Source: Bimuria novae-zelandiae CBS 107.79 (lineage: Eukaryota > Ascomycota > Dothideomycetes > Pleosporales > Didymosphaeriaceae). From it: a stretch of DNA of 64,000 nucleotides. Made by a program: the position numbers and the translations under genes. Of the stretch, positions 34,039 through 47,199 are shown in pieces. How positions within the stretch are numbered: position 1 is the stretch's first letter; the number at the start of each line of letters is the position of its first letter. The notes under the pieces are model-generated. The model was not told the origin of the DNA. It searched no databases and worked only from the letters and a program-made list of their open reading frames with translations. The stretch is from the NCBI GenBank assembly GCA_010015655.1, contig ML976682.1, positions 124,001 through 188,000 on the forward strand, written 5' to 3'.

Positions 34039-36568
34039 CTAGTCTACAGCTCCTGCCAGACGAAGACTTTCTACGACGGCGAGGTGGCCGCCTTCTGCTG
34101 CTGCTCGGAGTGCTGTTCTTCCATCATCATATGCTGCTGCTGCATTGACGTCTGCCTTCTCTTCGAGTAGCCGCTCTACGACGGCGAGGTGGCCGCCTNN
34201 NNNNNNNNNNNNNNNNNNNNNNNNNNNNNNNNNNNNNNNNNNNNNNNNNNNNNNNNNNNNNNNNNNNNNNNNNNNNNNNNNNNNNNNNNNNNNNNNNNNN
34301 NNNNNNNNNNNNNNNNNNNNNNNNNNNNNNNNNNNNNNNNNNNNNNNNNNNNNNNNNNNNNNNNNNNNNNNNNNNNNNNNNNNNNNNNNNNNNNNNNNNN
34401 NNNNNNNNNNNNNNNNNNNNNNNNNNNNNNNNNNNNNNNNNNNNNNNNNNNNNNNNNNNNNNNNNNNNNNNNNNNNNNNNNNNNNNNNNNNNNNNNNNNN
34501 NNNNNNNNNNNNNNNNNNNNNNNNNNNNNNNNNNNNNNNNNNNNNNNNNNNNNNNNNNNNNNNNNNNNNNCGAGTAGCCGCTCTACGACGGCGAGGTGGC
34601 CGCCTTCTGCTGCTGCTTGGAGTGCTGTTCTTCCACGAGCTCCTGCTGCTGCATTGACGTCTGCCCCATTTTGGAGTAGCTGCTCTACAACCTCAATATA
34701 CCCCCTTTCTGCCGCCCACGATGTCAATGTCCGGCTATTCATATCTCTGAAATTGACGTCAGCCTCGCCTGACCGAAGCAGATGTTCGAAAAGTCTCTTG
34801 TGCCCTTCCATCATTGCACAAAACAATGGCGTCCAACCATTATAGCTATGCATGAGGTATCGACTCCGTTCCCCCTTAAAGAGCAGCAAGGCTTTCGCCG
34901 CATCATAGATTCGTTCACTCTTCATCGAATCCCACTCAGCTTCTTGTAAAGCCACCTCATAGCTCGCCATAGCTTTTTCGAATAACTCCTCCGCCGCTTG
35001 ATACTTCTTGACATCCCCCAACACGAGTCCATGATTCCAGTAGCGGCCGGCTTCCTCTAGATGAATTTCCAATTCTTGTCTCTCATTTCCTGGTCTCCAA
35101 CTAGTGGAGTGCATCCAAGCTTTAAGCTGTCCCAGATTGCTCAACCTCTCAAGAGAGCCGTCCCAGTCCCAGACAAGGGTGAACTCACGAGTGCAGGCTT
35201 TGCTTGACCACGCAACTTCTGATCGCCCAAAAAATCTACCCACGTTTTGTATAGAGCGCGGAGGCTGCGCTGCAATCACGATGGCAGCTGAGAAATCTTG
35301 CTGTAGTCTGATAATCGCGGGTTTTGCTGCTCCTTCGAGATGACAAATGAGATCACCCTTATGAATAGATTTTGCCGAATCCTGGATAGTCCAGCGAGCG
35401 CTGGTTTCTCTTGCATATTCCGGTTGCACCAATATATTCCTCCAGGAGACATTCAGGCGTTGTCTATCATCCCAACCTATGTCGCTGTCGACCGACGATA
35501 TCGTACCGAGAATGCAGCCCATGCCTCTGAATATTACAGCTTCTTTATTCGGCTGGGCCTCCACGGATAACTTATCGCTGACCAAAAATTTAGCTAGTCG
35601 CTGCAGGATGTCCTCCCACGGCTCTTGGTAGTTGGGAAATAACTTAGCTCTCCCAGGGTCATCAGAGCTCATGCCAAGCAACGCATATACCTTATCATGG
35701 CGTTTCGTAGCTTCGTGAGTGTGATACATATCGAGCAGCTCACCTAGGGAGCAGATACCTTTCGGAACACCGCCTAAGCTGCTATGGCTAAGCCTAAAGA
35801 TAGCACCCCTTATCAGGTATGTTACAGAACGAATAAGATTCTGCAAGCCCGCGCAGGTTTCGTACAGGCTATGCAATGAATCCACGCCCAAGCAAAAGGC
35901 ATATCCATCGACCTCGATGCGACCACATGCAATCCGAATGTGTCGAGCGGCAGCAACTTCCTGGAGCACCTGAACCACTCTTTAGCACTGTGTCCTAGGG
36001 TTGTAAATGGATTGTGTTCCATTACCCAGATACGCCGGAACCATTTCCGTTGAAGCAGCTTAGTGACTGCTCGCTGGACTGTCACATCATCTGTGAAGTT
36101 TAGGTTTCTATCATTCCCTGCACTGACTATTGCTTCGAGAGCTTGGTTACTGTCGTCTGCCTCTTTTCCAAGCCAAACTACTACACTGTATGCTTGGTGG
36201 TAAATCCTGGCCATTAGCTGAATCTGTTTTTCCTTCTCTTTCTCATTCCCCTGGTTGATGCAAATAGCATCTACCCATATAATTCGCTCAAAAGAGCGAT
36301 CTCGAAGACGTGATAACGCCGCGTGAAGGTTTTCCGTAACATCGAAGCGATGCTTCCCTATAAATATAGGCAAAGTCTTGTTTTGATCCCCCCATACATA
36401 GGATAAAGCCTCGTACAGATGAGTCCCTTCACCCGCCTCCTGTAGAGAGTAGTTGAAGAGCCGGCATTGTATAGGGGCAACCTCATCCCCATGTGGCATT
36501 AGGCGAAGCAAGCGAATGCTGTTAGGCAAAAGCGAAGAATAAGGGTACGGAGACATGGCACAAGACAT
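34039..36568 (-). CDS. HET-domain protein with C-terminal ankyrin repeats (sequence gap inside)
   Basis: Exon 1 36568-36026, intron 36025-35970 (56 nt, GT-AG), exon 2 35969-34039, containing an N run at 34199-34570. HET domain: IRLLRLMPHGDE, YEALSYVWGDQ, IIWVDAICINQGNEKEKEKQ, VVWLGKEADD and, rebuilt across the intron, RIWVLQEVAAARHI. Middle: RHDKVYALLGMSSDD, the usual post-HET motif, then a helical stretch (ELFEKAMASYEVALQEAEWD). C-terminus: ankyrin repeats beginning GWTPLFCAMMEGHKRLFEHL; the last ones are nearly identical to each other (ADVNAAA..GRTALQAAAEGG). Stop is TAG at 34041-34039. About 824 aa if the gap is in frame. HET supplies a death effector and the repeats the likely sensor. No nonsense codons outside the gap. 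Confidence 0.82.
34101..34680 (-). repeat. Near-identical ankyrin-coding tandem repeats around the gap
   Basis: Sequence on both sides of the N run shares long identical stretches (for example the + strand string CGAGTAGCCGCTCTACGACG occurs at 34164 and 34571). The unit is 102 nt (34 codons), one copy being 105 nt. Confidence 0.85.
34199..34570. other. Assembly gap (372 N)
   Basis: Undetermined bases only. Its stated length breaks the ankyrin reading frame by one base, so it is an estimate and not a measured length. Confidence 0.99.
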
Positions 36569-37084
36569 CGTACGCAGCAATTCGAACCTATGCCTGTTTT
36601 ATAGTTCTGGTGGGTAGTGCGATGAGCCTAAATAGTTTCGGTGGCTGCCTGTTAGGCACCACTCAGTCACAGCCAACCCCGCTAAGTCACGTGTGTTTTA
36701 AACCTGCATTGAGTAGCGTAAAAGGCCCCACGTCGCAAGTGGTAAAGTAGCAAAGGGGGTGGACGGCCCGCTCCGGCCACACCCTTTGAGAAGTTTCGAA
36801 ATGCGGAGATAATGAGAAGGTAGAGGTACACGTGGCACAGCTCGTGATATCGCCACTTTTAAGCTCCATGTACTGCCCCTACAAAACGCTAACGCCTATT
36901 AGATAAGCGCCTTTTTGAGCGGCCGTGCACTCAGAATAACCGAAGTGTAGAACTGGAAACCGATACCAGTCGAGAGAGAGACGAAAACCGATTACGGCCA
37001 GTAGAGGACTTTCATCAGGCGCGATTTGGAACGGAAAGAGGAGGGAATATTTAAATAGGGGAGGGACGCGTGATAGAGAGCGAC
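36569..37084. other. Promoter side of the HET-ankyrin gene and junction to transposon block
   Basis: GC-balanced sequence to about 37.03 kb without a recognised gene, then an abrupt change to AT-rich, RIP-mutated sequence. The change marks the truncated end of the Gypsy relic. Confidence 0.45.
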
Positions 37085-40000
37085 GCGCGTATAATATGCT
37101 AGTTAGCCTAAATACGCAAGAAAACTATAAAAGCTATTAAACTTTATTATAAAAACGTATCCTATTATTATTATACTAGAAAAAGTAATCCCTAGTTAAC
37201 TATCTAAAGGCGTCTGTGTCTAGTACTAATTCTTATTTAAGGTTAAAGTAAGCTAATACTAAGTCAGTGTAGAAAGCAGCTTTTAAAAAGTTAACGGCTT
37301 ATTATTATTTTTATTATTAAATAAATTTTGCTTCTTTTATAATAAGTCTTGTTAGCAGGCCTATAATGCCTAAAAAGTTTTATATAAACCTTTAGTAAAA
37401 GTTAATAAAGCTTACGAAACTTTAAACGCCTTTTATTAAAATTAGTAGTTACTATTTTTAAATAGCTTAAACTTTTTTTTGTTCTATACTTACTCCTCCT
37501 CTAACCACTATAATAAAGCTAAGATACTTTGTTTTAGTAATGCAGAACTTGAACTTCTTAATATTTAGATATAATCTAGTAGCTTTAAATTTCTAAATTA
37601 TAGTATATACTTTCTTTTCGTGGTCCTTGCGACTATTACTAGAGAAAATTAAAATATTATTTATATACGCTAAATAGTAATTATTAAGGTACTTCTTTAG
37701 TACTTAATTAATATATTAGTAAAAGGTACTTAGATCGTTCGCTAGCCTAAAGAGGACTATAAGCTATTTATATAAGCTAAATCTTATTTTAAACGCTATT
37801 TTCTATTCTTCCCCTTTTACTATTCTTAACTTATAAATAGCCTAAATAATATTATATTTTATAAACTACTTAGTCTTCGCAAGTAGCTAAAGAGTCTTTT
37901 TAATTAGTAGTAAAAAATACCTATCTTTTTTTAAGAGCGTGTTTAGCGCTATATAATATATATAAAACTATAGCCCCCCAACTAGTTTCCTTATAAATAG
38001 TACTAGGATAGCGGCGCTAGATTTACTTATATAAATAAAGTCTTTATTTAAGTATTTAGTTGGTTTTTTTACGGAGAACTAGTAGCTCTTCGTGAGATAT
38101 ATTAAAGAACTATAAGGGATTTCTAGGGTCTCGCTATTCTTTTTTATTAAAGGAATAAAAAAATCCACGTCTACTCTGTAATAGAATAAGAACTTATTAG
38201 CCTATTCTTAGTAAAAGATACGCTATAAGTTCTTAAATACTTTAGGTAGTAGCTCTTACAGGTCTAACTTTGCCTTAGGTATTAGCGCCTTCTAGGTATC
38301 TTTTATAAAAATAAAAAACACCTTAACTCTGTTTTTAGATGCTAGTTATAACGGTCTAGGACTATAAAAACTATAGTAAATACCCCTTAGGGCTTTATTA
38401 ATAGTTTCTTACCTTTTTAATTATAAATATAGGTGCCTAAACTTTAAATCTAGATGAATTGCTTTATAGAGGCTAGTTTAACTCCATTAGTTTTTATTTA
38501 GATTAGGCTAAGGATTAGATTATATAACTTATTATTAAGTAAAACGTATAGCTATATTAGCTTTATATAGCTATTAATATTTATTTCTAATTAGACTACT
38601 TCGCTTACGTAGAGTTGTATGTCTTTAAAACTAATAACTTTTTATAAATACAGTAAGTTTTTATGCTATAGGTAGGCTTTATTTATAAATATTTTAAATA
38701 TAAATCTAAAGGTTAAATAACCTAAATTAATTATTATTAATATAAATGTAATGTTATTATTAAGTAAGTATACTGTTATTAGTATTAAATCTAGCTATAG
38801 CTTTTAAAAGCTATTAAAACTTATTTTGTTCCCCTTTCCTAATCTTGCTTCCTAGTGGCGACTATTACTAAAAGGATTTACCTTTCTAAATTAATAAAGG
38901 CTATATTAAACTCTTTATTAAAAAGTCTTCTTACTAATAGGTGCGGCGGCGCGAACTTATACTAGCTTTATTATAAATAAAAGTTTACACTAGTTCGCGC
39001 GATGTCCCGTGTCTCTATAATAAAAATAAGAACTATTCTTTTTACAGGTATCTAGTACCTCGCGCAACACCTACATAGCTTATTTTTAGGTGTTACTAGT
39101 CTTGCGTCCTAGGACTCCGTCCATCGCTTAGTGTCTCTTGTCTTAGCTCTGTTAGCTAAACATCCTTCTAAGGTTAGCTTAAGTAGGCTTTTAGTCCATT
39201 TAGTCTAGCGCTTCGCTTTTAGCAGAGAAATTTAGTAGCTATAATTTATTTTAAAACAGGTTTTTTAATCTTATTTATTCTCTTCTAGACTTTAATAGAC
39301 CTTAATTATTATCTATATTTACTATAATTATTTAGTTCTATAGGTTATCGGGAAGGCTTTAAAGGTATAAATTTTTTAAAATTTCTTAATTATACTCTTT
39401 AACTACTATAGCGTAGTTATTGAAGTTAAAATTAAAGTTATAAAGCTTTTAATTATTTATTATATTATAAATAAATAGTTACGCGCGGTTTCTTCTACTA
39501 GGTAATTAAAAAAATTATAGTCTAGTAACTCTTAAAAGTTAGCTTTAGTATAGTTTAAGTAGTAGTTTAAATACAAAATCCCTACTATAGCTGCACGTCC
39601 TATTAGTTAACTTATAATATATTTAGATATATTTCTAAGGTTGTTTTTTATCTTTTAAGAGCTTATATCGTATTATTATCCTAAAGTAATACTAGTCTTA
39701 TTATTTACTATTAAAATAAGCTAAATTAAATATTTTAGACAATTACTTCTTTCCATATTTAAGATAAGCTTTACTATTGATTTCTTTAATAGCTCTATTT
39801 ATTAGTTTATTATTAATAGTTAATTCGTACCTTCTCTCCCTTTAGGATACGATTATATTATTAAGGATTTTTAGTACCCCTCTACTATTCCTTTTGCTAG
39901 TCCTTTTATTCTCTATAATAGAGTTTAAAAAGTATTCTAGAGGATACTAAGTGCTTTAACTTTACTTAAAAATTACTATATATTATTTCTATTAACTGCT

Positions 40001-40254
40001 AATACCTAAACTTTTAAATATAAAGTTTCTCCTTTTATCTTCCTAACTATTACTTTTTTATAAGCTAATAGCTTATTGCGCGTAATCGTTCGCGCTAACC
40101 TGTAGATCTTTAGTAAAAGGTATTACTTTTATTTTTTTAACTTCTTTATTTAGTAAAGATAGTTTTACTAGAATTAAGTATTTATTAAGACTTCTTCTTA
40201 TTTACTTGCTAGGGAGAGTTCAATCTCTTTATAAATTTAAGTATTATCTGTATA
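37085..40254 (-). mobile_element. Truncated, RIP-mutated Ty3/Gypsy retrotransposon (left part)
   Basis: On the minus strand, through many stops, a Gypsy RT/RNase H is readable. The RT active site at about 37.64-37.70 kb reads LAYINNILIF where the family has A-Y-L-D-D-I-L-I-F (both Asp to Asn, G-to-A). Then follow KKVYTII, the palm end CITKTKYLSFIV, GLLTRLIIKEAKF and LVLDTDAF..LTRDYFF (RNase H start, family LETDAS). The element stops abruptly in RNase H at about 37.09 kb, so integrase and the 3' LTR are missing. The gag side at 39.9-40.25 kb is cut by the pogo insertion and resumes at 47408. Confidence 0.65.
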
Positions 40255-40429
40255 ACGTACTTCACAAGCGAGTGTCCGATACAAGCGAGTGTCCGAAAAC
40301 GCCAAGACCCCACCAAAATCTATACTCTACACAATAGTACAGAACGCGCATATATATTTATAAGAAATTGTAGTAGGCTAATCTACTCAGAATCTACTTC
40401 TACTTCTTCTTTACACGTGCGCGAATTAT

Positions 40430-42033
40430 GCCCAGCTTTACCGCAGCGTCTACAGCGCTGTTAAGTAAATTTACCTCTATTAGCGCGTACTATCTTCTTT
40501 GCCTTCTTCTTATTACTACGCGCCTTAAAGTCCTTTAGAGTAGCTAGCCGCTAGCCCTCTTTAGCTATAAGAACTCCTTCCTACTATAGTCGCTTTCTTT
40601 TATGTAATTTCCGTCGTGTGGCGGCCTTATTAGTAGCTTATAGCTTAGTAATCTACTTTTGCGCTAACACTAGCTTGTGCGCTACTACTACTACGCCTTT
40701 TACTACCTTTTTAAAGGCCTTAACTATGCTTGTTAGGGAACTATCTAGGTGCCTCTAAATCCTCTCCTTTACTAGCGTTAATTATGCCCTAAATTCTAGG
40801 GTGTTGCTAAGCGTCTGCGACTGCCATATACTATTATATATAGTATAAGGCGAAGGCGTACGCAGACGGACGTTAAGCTTTAATATTACTACTTCTAGGT
40901 TAAGGAAAATAAGGCTAGCGCCTTAAAAGCCTCTCTTAATATTACTTTAAGTAATTATAGCCTTAAAAGTAGTAATAAAGTAAGATAGGAACTTAATTTT
41001 AGTAATATGCGTGATGTGGTTACGTATTAGATCCTTGGCTTGGCGCCCATACGCCTTCTTCAGCGGTGAGAAACATCCCACATCTAGTGGCTGCAGGAGG
41101 TGCGACGAATGTGGAGGCATATAGAGAGTAATAATCTTGTTATCTTTACAGTATTGCTAGAATTCGAGCGAGTTATAGCTCTCGTGGCCGTTAATAACAA
41201 GTAGCTAATAGCTACTAATAGTACGCCCTTTTATATGCGCGTTAAAGTGCTTTAGCCATTATAGACTAAGCTTATTTATTATCTAGCCGTTCTCAGAGAC
41301 TGCAATAACCTAATTATAAGGTAGATCCTTCTCTTTATACTAGATAGAGAGGTGGTGCTTGCCCTAGAAGATAAGGAAGGGTGGAATCGCCCAGCCCATC
41401 GCATTAACGCCTTAGATAGCTAAAGTCTACTACTAGTTACCTTACTATACGCTCTTTAGCCTGCCTCGTCGCTTAGAGCCTATAATAACTACTCCTGTTA
41501 ATATCATGCCTATCATGAAGCTAGTCTTGTCGAAATTATAGGTATCCTCGTCCAGGATACCATACTTGGCTTTGGTATTCTCTACAAGCCAGAACTAGTC
41601 TTGTATAACCTCAGGATCCTCACAGAGAGCTCTCTTATAGTTATACTTTTAATTAAACTTAACTTAGAGCTCTAGCTAGCGCTTTATAAAGTTTATAGCC
41701 TAGTGCTAGCTAACAGGCTTATAGCGCCGCTTAGCTAACAAAGAATTAGCTATATCTTTAATAATAGCAAGCCAGGGAGGGAATCCTCGCGCGTCTAGGT
41801 TAAGTATATAGTAAACAATTACCTGCTCCTCTATCGCTAGAAGATTTATAGAGTTAGGCGTATAATTAGGTTAAAAGGTTACTCCAGCGCGTCTTCGCCT
41901 TATTACTCTTTCTAAAGCGCTATAGATTGCTATAGCGCGCGGAATTAAAAGTGTCGCGTCTTATTTAATAGCCTAAAGCGTAAGCTGTAATCGAGCTTCT
42001 TTTAACTTTAGTAGCTAATTAGGTAGTCGAGAC
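40430..42033 (-). pseudogene. pogo/Fot1 transposase relic (copy 1) with C-terminal zinc knuckle
   Basis: Starts MSRLPN at 42033 and runs leftward with about 25 stops at Gln/Trp positions. HTH region PRAIAIYSALERVIRRRRAG; Tc5-like ILNLDARGFPPWLAIIKDIA; DDE core: DEDTYNFDKTSFMIGMI, INGHESYNS (catalytic D to N), ITLYMPPHSSHLLQPLDVGC then FSPLKKAYG. Near 40.45 kb the frame ends with CRRCGKAGHNSRTC, a CX2CX4HX4C zinc knuckle. Degeneration is of RIP type. Confidence 0.8.
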
Positions 42034-42121
42034 ATCGCGTTATTATATAGGTGATGATACGTTTTGGTGGGGTCTTGGCGTTTTCGGACACTCGCTTGTA
42101 TCGGACACTCGCTTGTGAAGT

Positions 42122-42320
42122 TGTCAGATTTGATAGTGTTCTGTCACTTTGAGCTAATGCAATGATGAGAATTGATAGTTGTGATAATTAATTAATAATG
42201 TTCGTGTTGTGTCTTGTTCGTGTTCTGTTAGACTGCTACCGAAGTCTTCTTTTCTTGGCGTAGGATTGCCCAGCCACCTTTACACTTTGAGTTTAGTGCA
42301 AAGTGCCATGTAATCGGATA
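42122..42320 (-). repeat. Copia LTR (3' LTR in element orientation)
   Basis: 199 bp, starts TGTCAGATTTGATAG and ends CGGATA where the other LTR has CGGACA. It is less mutated than the other copy; differences between the two are mostly C/T or G/A. Confidence 0.9.
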
Positions 42321-42558
42321 CACCCCCTTAGCTTAGGCTTATCCTTAAGCTGGAGACTATCTGTCGGTGATCTAACAGTATTATCCTTTACAGTTTAATT
42401 TTAAAAGCCTCTATTCTCTGCTCTAGCTCGAGCAAGTTAACCTCTACGTTTATAATCTTATCCTTAATTTCTGCAAGTCCTAATTTATTTAGAAAGTTAC
42501 TCTACTTATTAGCTAGCAGGGCCTTCGTAAGCCCATCTGCAACTATATCCTCCGAGCG

Positions 42559-45500
42559 TTAATAGTCCACCTTAATTGTCTTTAATACGACCTCTTGTCT
42601 TAGCCAGTAATTATAGATATCTACATAACGGAGCTTGGTCTGTAGCTTAGCGATCTCTTCGGTAATAAGCCAGATTGTTTGCTGGTTATTGCAATTAATT
42701 GTGATAAGGGAATTGCTAAGGTTAATCTTTAGTTCCTTTAATAATCGTAAGATAAACAAAGCTTCTTTAGCCACCTGTAAGAGAGCTAGTAATTTGGCCT
42801 CTATAGTTAATGTAGTAACTGTATCTTGCTTATTTGCTTTCCATGCAATCAAGCCACTAAATAACTTAATAATGTATCCTTGTAAGCTCTTGCGGTCGAG
42901 CGTATTATCAGCGAAAGAAGCGTCACTTGCCACCTCTAAAGTATCTGCACCCCTAAGCTAAAGACCTAGTAATCTGGTATCCGCAAGATAGAGGAGAACT
43001 TAGTCAGCAGCGGCTTAGTGCTCTTTACTTAGGTTTAATAGGAATCGTGAAAGTTAAGAGCTTACAAAGGTAATATCTAGTCGTGTAGTTACCGTAGCGT
43101 AGAGGATAGATCCTATCTTGCGCTAATATCGATTAACTTTAGCCTTACTAGCGAGCCTGGTTTAAGAAAGCAGTTCGACTACTGCTATAGGTGTTTCGTG
43201 CCATATCTCATGTTGCTTAATAAGGCGCGAGATCTTGTCAATGTATAAGGCCTGTGAAAGCCAGATCTTTCCGTTCAGGCGGTCTCTAATAACTTCAACT
43301 CTTAGAAACTATTGTAGGTTGTTACTACTAGTAAGTGTAAATTTAGTGCTTATTTTTACTAGAGCAGCTTTAGTAGCTTGCTATTGTGACTTATCGTAAG
43401 TAATAATAAGGTTATCTATATAGAAGAAGATGATAATGCCATCCTTGATAAGACAGCATGGCTCGTAGGGTACTATTTTAAAACCTATATCACGAAGCGT
43501 TAATGTGAACTCTCTCTGCTAAAGCAGTAGAGATATGCGCAGTCCGTAGAGTGCTTTGTGTAGGTGAAGGACTGTGCCTACTCGCGAGTAGCCACGGGGC
43601 ATTCTTATGTAGATTTCTCTGTCCAGCTTTGCGTGGACAAAAGCGTTGGTAACGTCGTGTTAGATAAGCTCTAGGTCGAACCGAGCTACAATTGCTATAA
43701 GCATGCGAAATAATTATCTTACTAATATTATAGCGTAGGTTTCTTGCGAAGTAAGGTGCTATTATTAGTTACCTCTTACGACTAGTCGTGCCTTGCACTT
43801 CTGTAGTCGATAGTGTTTATTAAACTTATAGGTATATACCCACATGCAGTCGAGGATTTGGTGGCCTACTACTTTTACTAGAGTGGCTACAACCTTACTC
43901 CAGGATTTCATTTCTTTGTGGCTCTATAGATAGGATCGCTCGGCTTCCTTCCACATATCGTAGAGAGGGTGGTCCTCGAGCTTGTTTCGGCATGTAGGTG
44001 GCTCTGGTAGCACGCTCTAATGCGGCTTCTTACCTGCTATAATTATACGTCGAAGCTAGGCCTTATTAAGAACCTTACTATTATATTTGCCGGCGCTGCT
44101 AGCTTCGGTGCCTGCTATAAAAGTAGCGATCTATAGGCTTGTTTATAATTACACTACTTGTGCTTTGCAAGGTGGTTCAGGTTGTTTATCTCTTGTTATT
44201 AACTAGGCAAGGAGTACAACTAGTAGTAGAGTTAATAGAGGCGTTAGGTATTCGTAGCTAAATTTCCTGCTTTACCTATAGCCTAAGGTCTCCTTGTCCC
44301 CTTCCTTATACGATGTGTTGGTGATTGTTTTATCCTTATAAAAGGACTCCGTCTCTAGGTTTTGCTAAGGTAAGGGAGGTAGCTCCACTAATCGCACCTA
44401 AGCTGCGATTTCTTCTAAGGTGCTATGCATAAAGTTATCTATCAGGTCTTTAGTCTTGCCTAAGAATACTAAGTCCTTATTAAAAATTACATCGCGGGTG
44501 CTAATAACCTTTGCAAGTAATGGGATCTAGATTCTCTAAATGTTAGTTAATTAGTAGCTAACAAGATAGCTAATCTATGCCTTAGGGTTAAGCCTTTAGA
44601 GCTTACTCTTGCCGCGTTTTGTATCGTCGGTCATGGCAAAAGCTTTATAGCTATATGCTTTCAGGTGAGCTTGATTAGGTTTTCGTGGCTAGGTGATAAA
44701 GCCGTTTTAAGAGGCTACTATTGTAAAGAACACTTCGTATAGTGATCGCCAGCGATTGCCGTAGTTTAGAGTTTAATTATAGAGGTAGACGGCGGCTTAG
44801 GTAATTTTAGGCTATATTTACTAGGGTAGGTTAGAGTTAAGTCGTATCGCGCGCGCTTTCTCCTTAATAACACCCCCTAAGTGTTTAGCTCCTCCATTTT
44901 ATGCTTAGGTATCAGGTGCTAAAGGCTCGATTCTAATACCTTATGCTAAGCACTACCTTTCTACTTTAGCTTTAATAGAGAAGATTTCGTTATCCGATTT
45001 AATAACCTTAATAGTGACGTTGAATTGTACTTTTATAAATTGTACAAAGCTATTAAGTAGCTTAATAATTAATCGTGCTGGGCGATTGTCTTTAAAGTAG
45101 AAGTCCCATATAAAGCTAGAAAATTGATTAGTGACTAGCATTTAACTTTTCTCTTTTGTAGAACTGTTAGTTTCGAAATCGTAGAAATCGATGGCTACCC
45201 TTTCGCTAGGGCCTTCTGTTAGATCCCTTAGTTGTTGGCGTATTTATCGCTTGAGTTTAGCTCTTCCACAGGCATCGCATTTGGCTATAGTAAGCCCTTT
45301 TATTCTTACCCCCTAAGATTGCTGAACAAGGTGTTCAAGGGCTTAAGGGCCTAGATGACCTAGTCGTCTATGCCAGGTTAAGGCATCTGCCTTCTTTGGC
45401 CTTCTGGTGTGGGTGTTGGTTTTGTGCGCTATGTGGGCAGCTAGTACACTATTAACAACTATGCAGCGTAATAGGGCGGATCTATACTTAAGTACCTATT

Positions 45501-47163
45501 ATCTATATAGCTCCTAAAGCTCTGCTAGCGTTATATTGTCTCTTCTCTTTAGAGTTGTGGGGTCTACTTTTGTGTCCCACCAAAGGCCTTGCTTGCGGAG
45601 TAATCGGAACGACACTAGGTTGCAAAGTAGATTAGGACAATAGGCCACATTGTCTAGCTGTATTATTCGGTTGCCACTTGCACTCCGTATGTTAAGGTGG
45701 ACGCTCTTATATTCTTTAATCCATACTTGTGTATTGCTAGCCTATATAAAGTCTCCAGGCGACGGTGGCCTATACGAGACAAAGTAATTAATATCGTTAA
45801 AGATATGGCAAGTTGTGCCTGAATCGAGGATAGCTGAGTATTGTAATAGGTACGTGTTTGGATTAGTATGGAAGGATGCTACATTAAAGCTTGCTAGGAT
45901 TTTAGTAATCTTTTATCTATCTAGTTACTTATCGTTAGCCTTAGTGATTCGCGTTAGAGTAGGAGTGTGTAATAGTTTAATTCTTAGTATTTAAAATCTT
46001 AGTCTCTTAAAAGCTCTTAAGGCTTCTTGCAGCTCTAAGTCGTGCTTTAACCTAAATTAGATTAGCTTTGCTATAAAAGGCTTTAGCTTAAACTATTTAG
46101 GTTATTTCTTTAGGAATGCATAGAAGTAATCTCTTAGAGCATAACGCTAATTATAAGTAGGGCAGTGTTTACCACTAGCTACTACTAACTCGTAATTGCT
46201 TGTAGCAGACCGCTTAGTTCTAGTACTAAGACTATTATTTTGTTGTTTAAGGGGTCTTCCCCTTAGTTTAAATAATGCTGCTTTATCTACAAGAGAGGCG
46301 TCCCTCTCTATGGCCTAGGTAGATTCACCACCTTCAGCGAGAAATAACTCTGTAGTAGCAAAAGCGCCTTTTTGTTTGCCCTTATTCGGGTGCTGGAGAT
46401 TTATATAGTCTTGGAAGAGTCTTATTATGCCTTCCCTAGAGACGGACGGGTCCTTTCTCTAGGTTGACTAAAAATTTATAACCTATTAAGAGGTAACATA
46501 ATTAACTACCTTTATAAAGTCTTCTTTAACTGCGCTTAGCTACTAAAGCTCTCCTACCCCTTAGGTTTCTGCTTCAGTGGCCGCGTAATCATACTCATTT
46601 AGCCATGTGTGCCAGGTAGCTACGCTTCTTATAGGCTTAATCGCCTTATAATATTAGGTCCTTGCCCGCATTTGCTCATGCTCTAGGTCAACACCAACTC
46701 TAGCTATAAGATTACTAATCTATTACTTAATTAATAGCTCTGGTAAACAGCAATTCTTTTGTAGGTAGGCTAAAACTATTAATTATAGGTAAATAACTAC
46801 CTTATTAATGTTTGCCCTCTCCTCTTTGTATTCGCGATCGTTCATCTTATAGTCTTCTAGGAGTATCTTATAGATGTTAATATTATCCTTATATGCCTTT
46901 GTGCCTTGCGTTGATAGTTGCGATAAGTGTATTAGCGGGGTGTTCGGGTTTGCAGTTACATAAGCTTGTAATGCTTAGTAGAGGCTAATAGCAGGAGGCT
47001 TTAGCATAACGGGTTTCGTTTTCAGATTGATAGGTAAGTCTAGATTAATGATTTTTTAGATATCAAGTGGCTTGCATCGCATTTTGAGTTATTACAGCTA
47101 TATAGTAAAGTTGTTATTATTAGTTAGGATAACTGTAGCGTCTCTAAGAGTAGATTACGCCAT
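42559..47163 (-). pseudogene. Copia gag-pol relic
   Basis: Gag begins at 47163 (MA*STLRDATVILTNNNNF, CAA to TAA at codon 3). Integrase fragment at 45141-44953: FSSFIWDFYFKDNRPARLI and TIKVIKSDNEIF. RT box near 43.42 kb reads IIIFFYIDNLI, where the family has Y-V-D-D. RNase H at 42933-42559: DASFADNTLDRKSLQGYI, LIAWKANKQDTVT, TIEAKLLALLQVAKEA and a C-terminal KLQTKLRYVDIYNYWLRQEV, which is quite well preserved. Many TAA/TAG elsewhere. Not functional. Confidence 0.85.
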
Positions 47164-47199
47164 TGCAATTAGTCGTATTAAGGCAGTAAGACTCTTAAT

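Noticed and set aside
34145..34845. Plus-strand frames running through the N gap
   Set aside because: They only exist because N codons contain no stops and because GCN-rich ankyrin code is open on the other strand.
36600..37040. LTR of the Gypsy relic
   Set aside because: No matching partner could be found at the other end of the relic, and RNase H is cut before integrase, so the end is a truncation.
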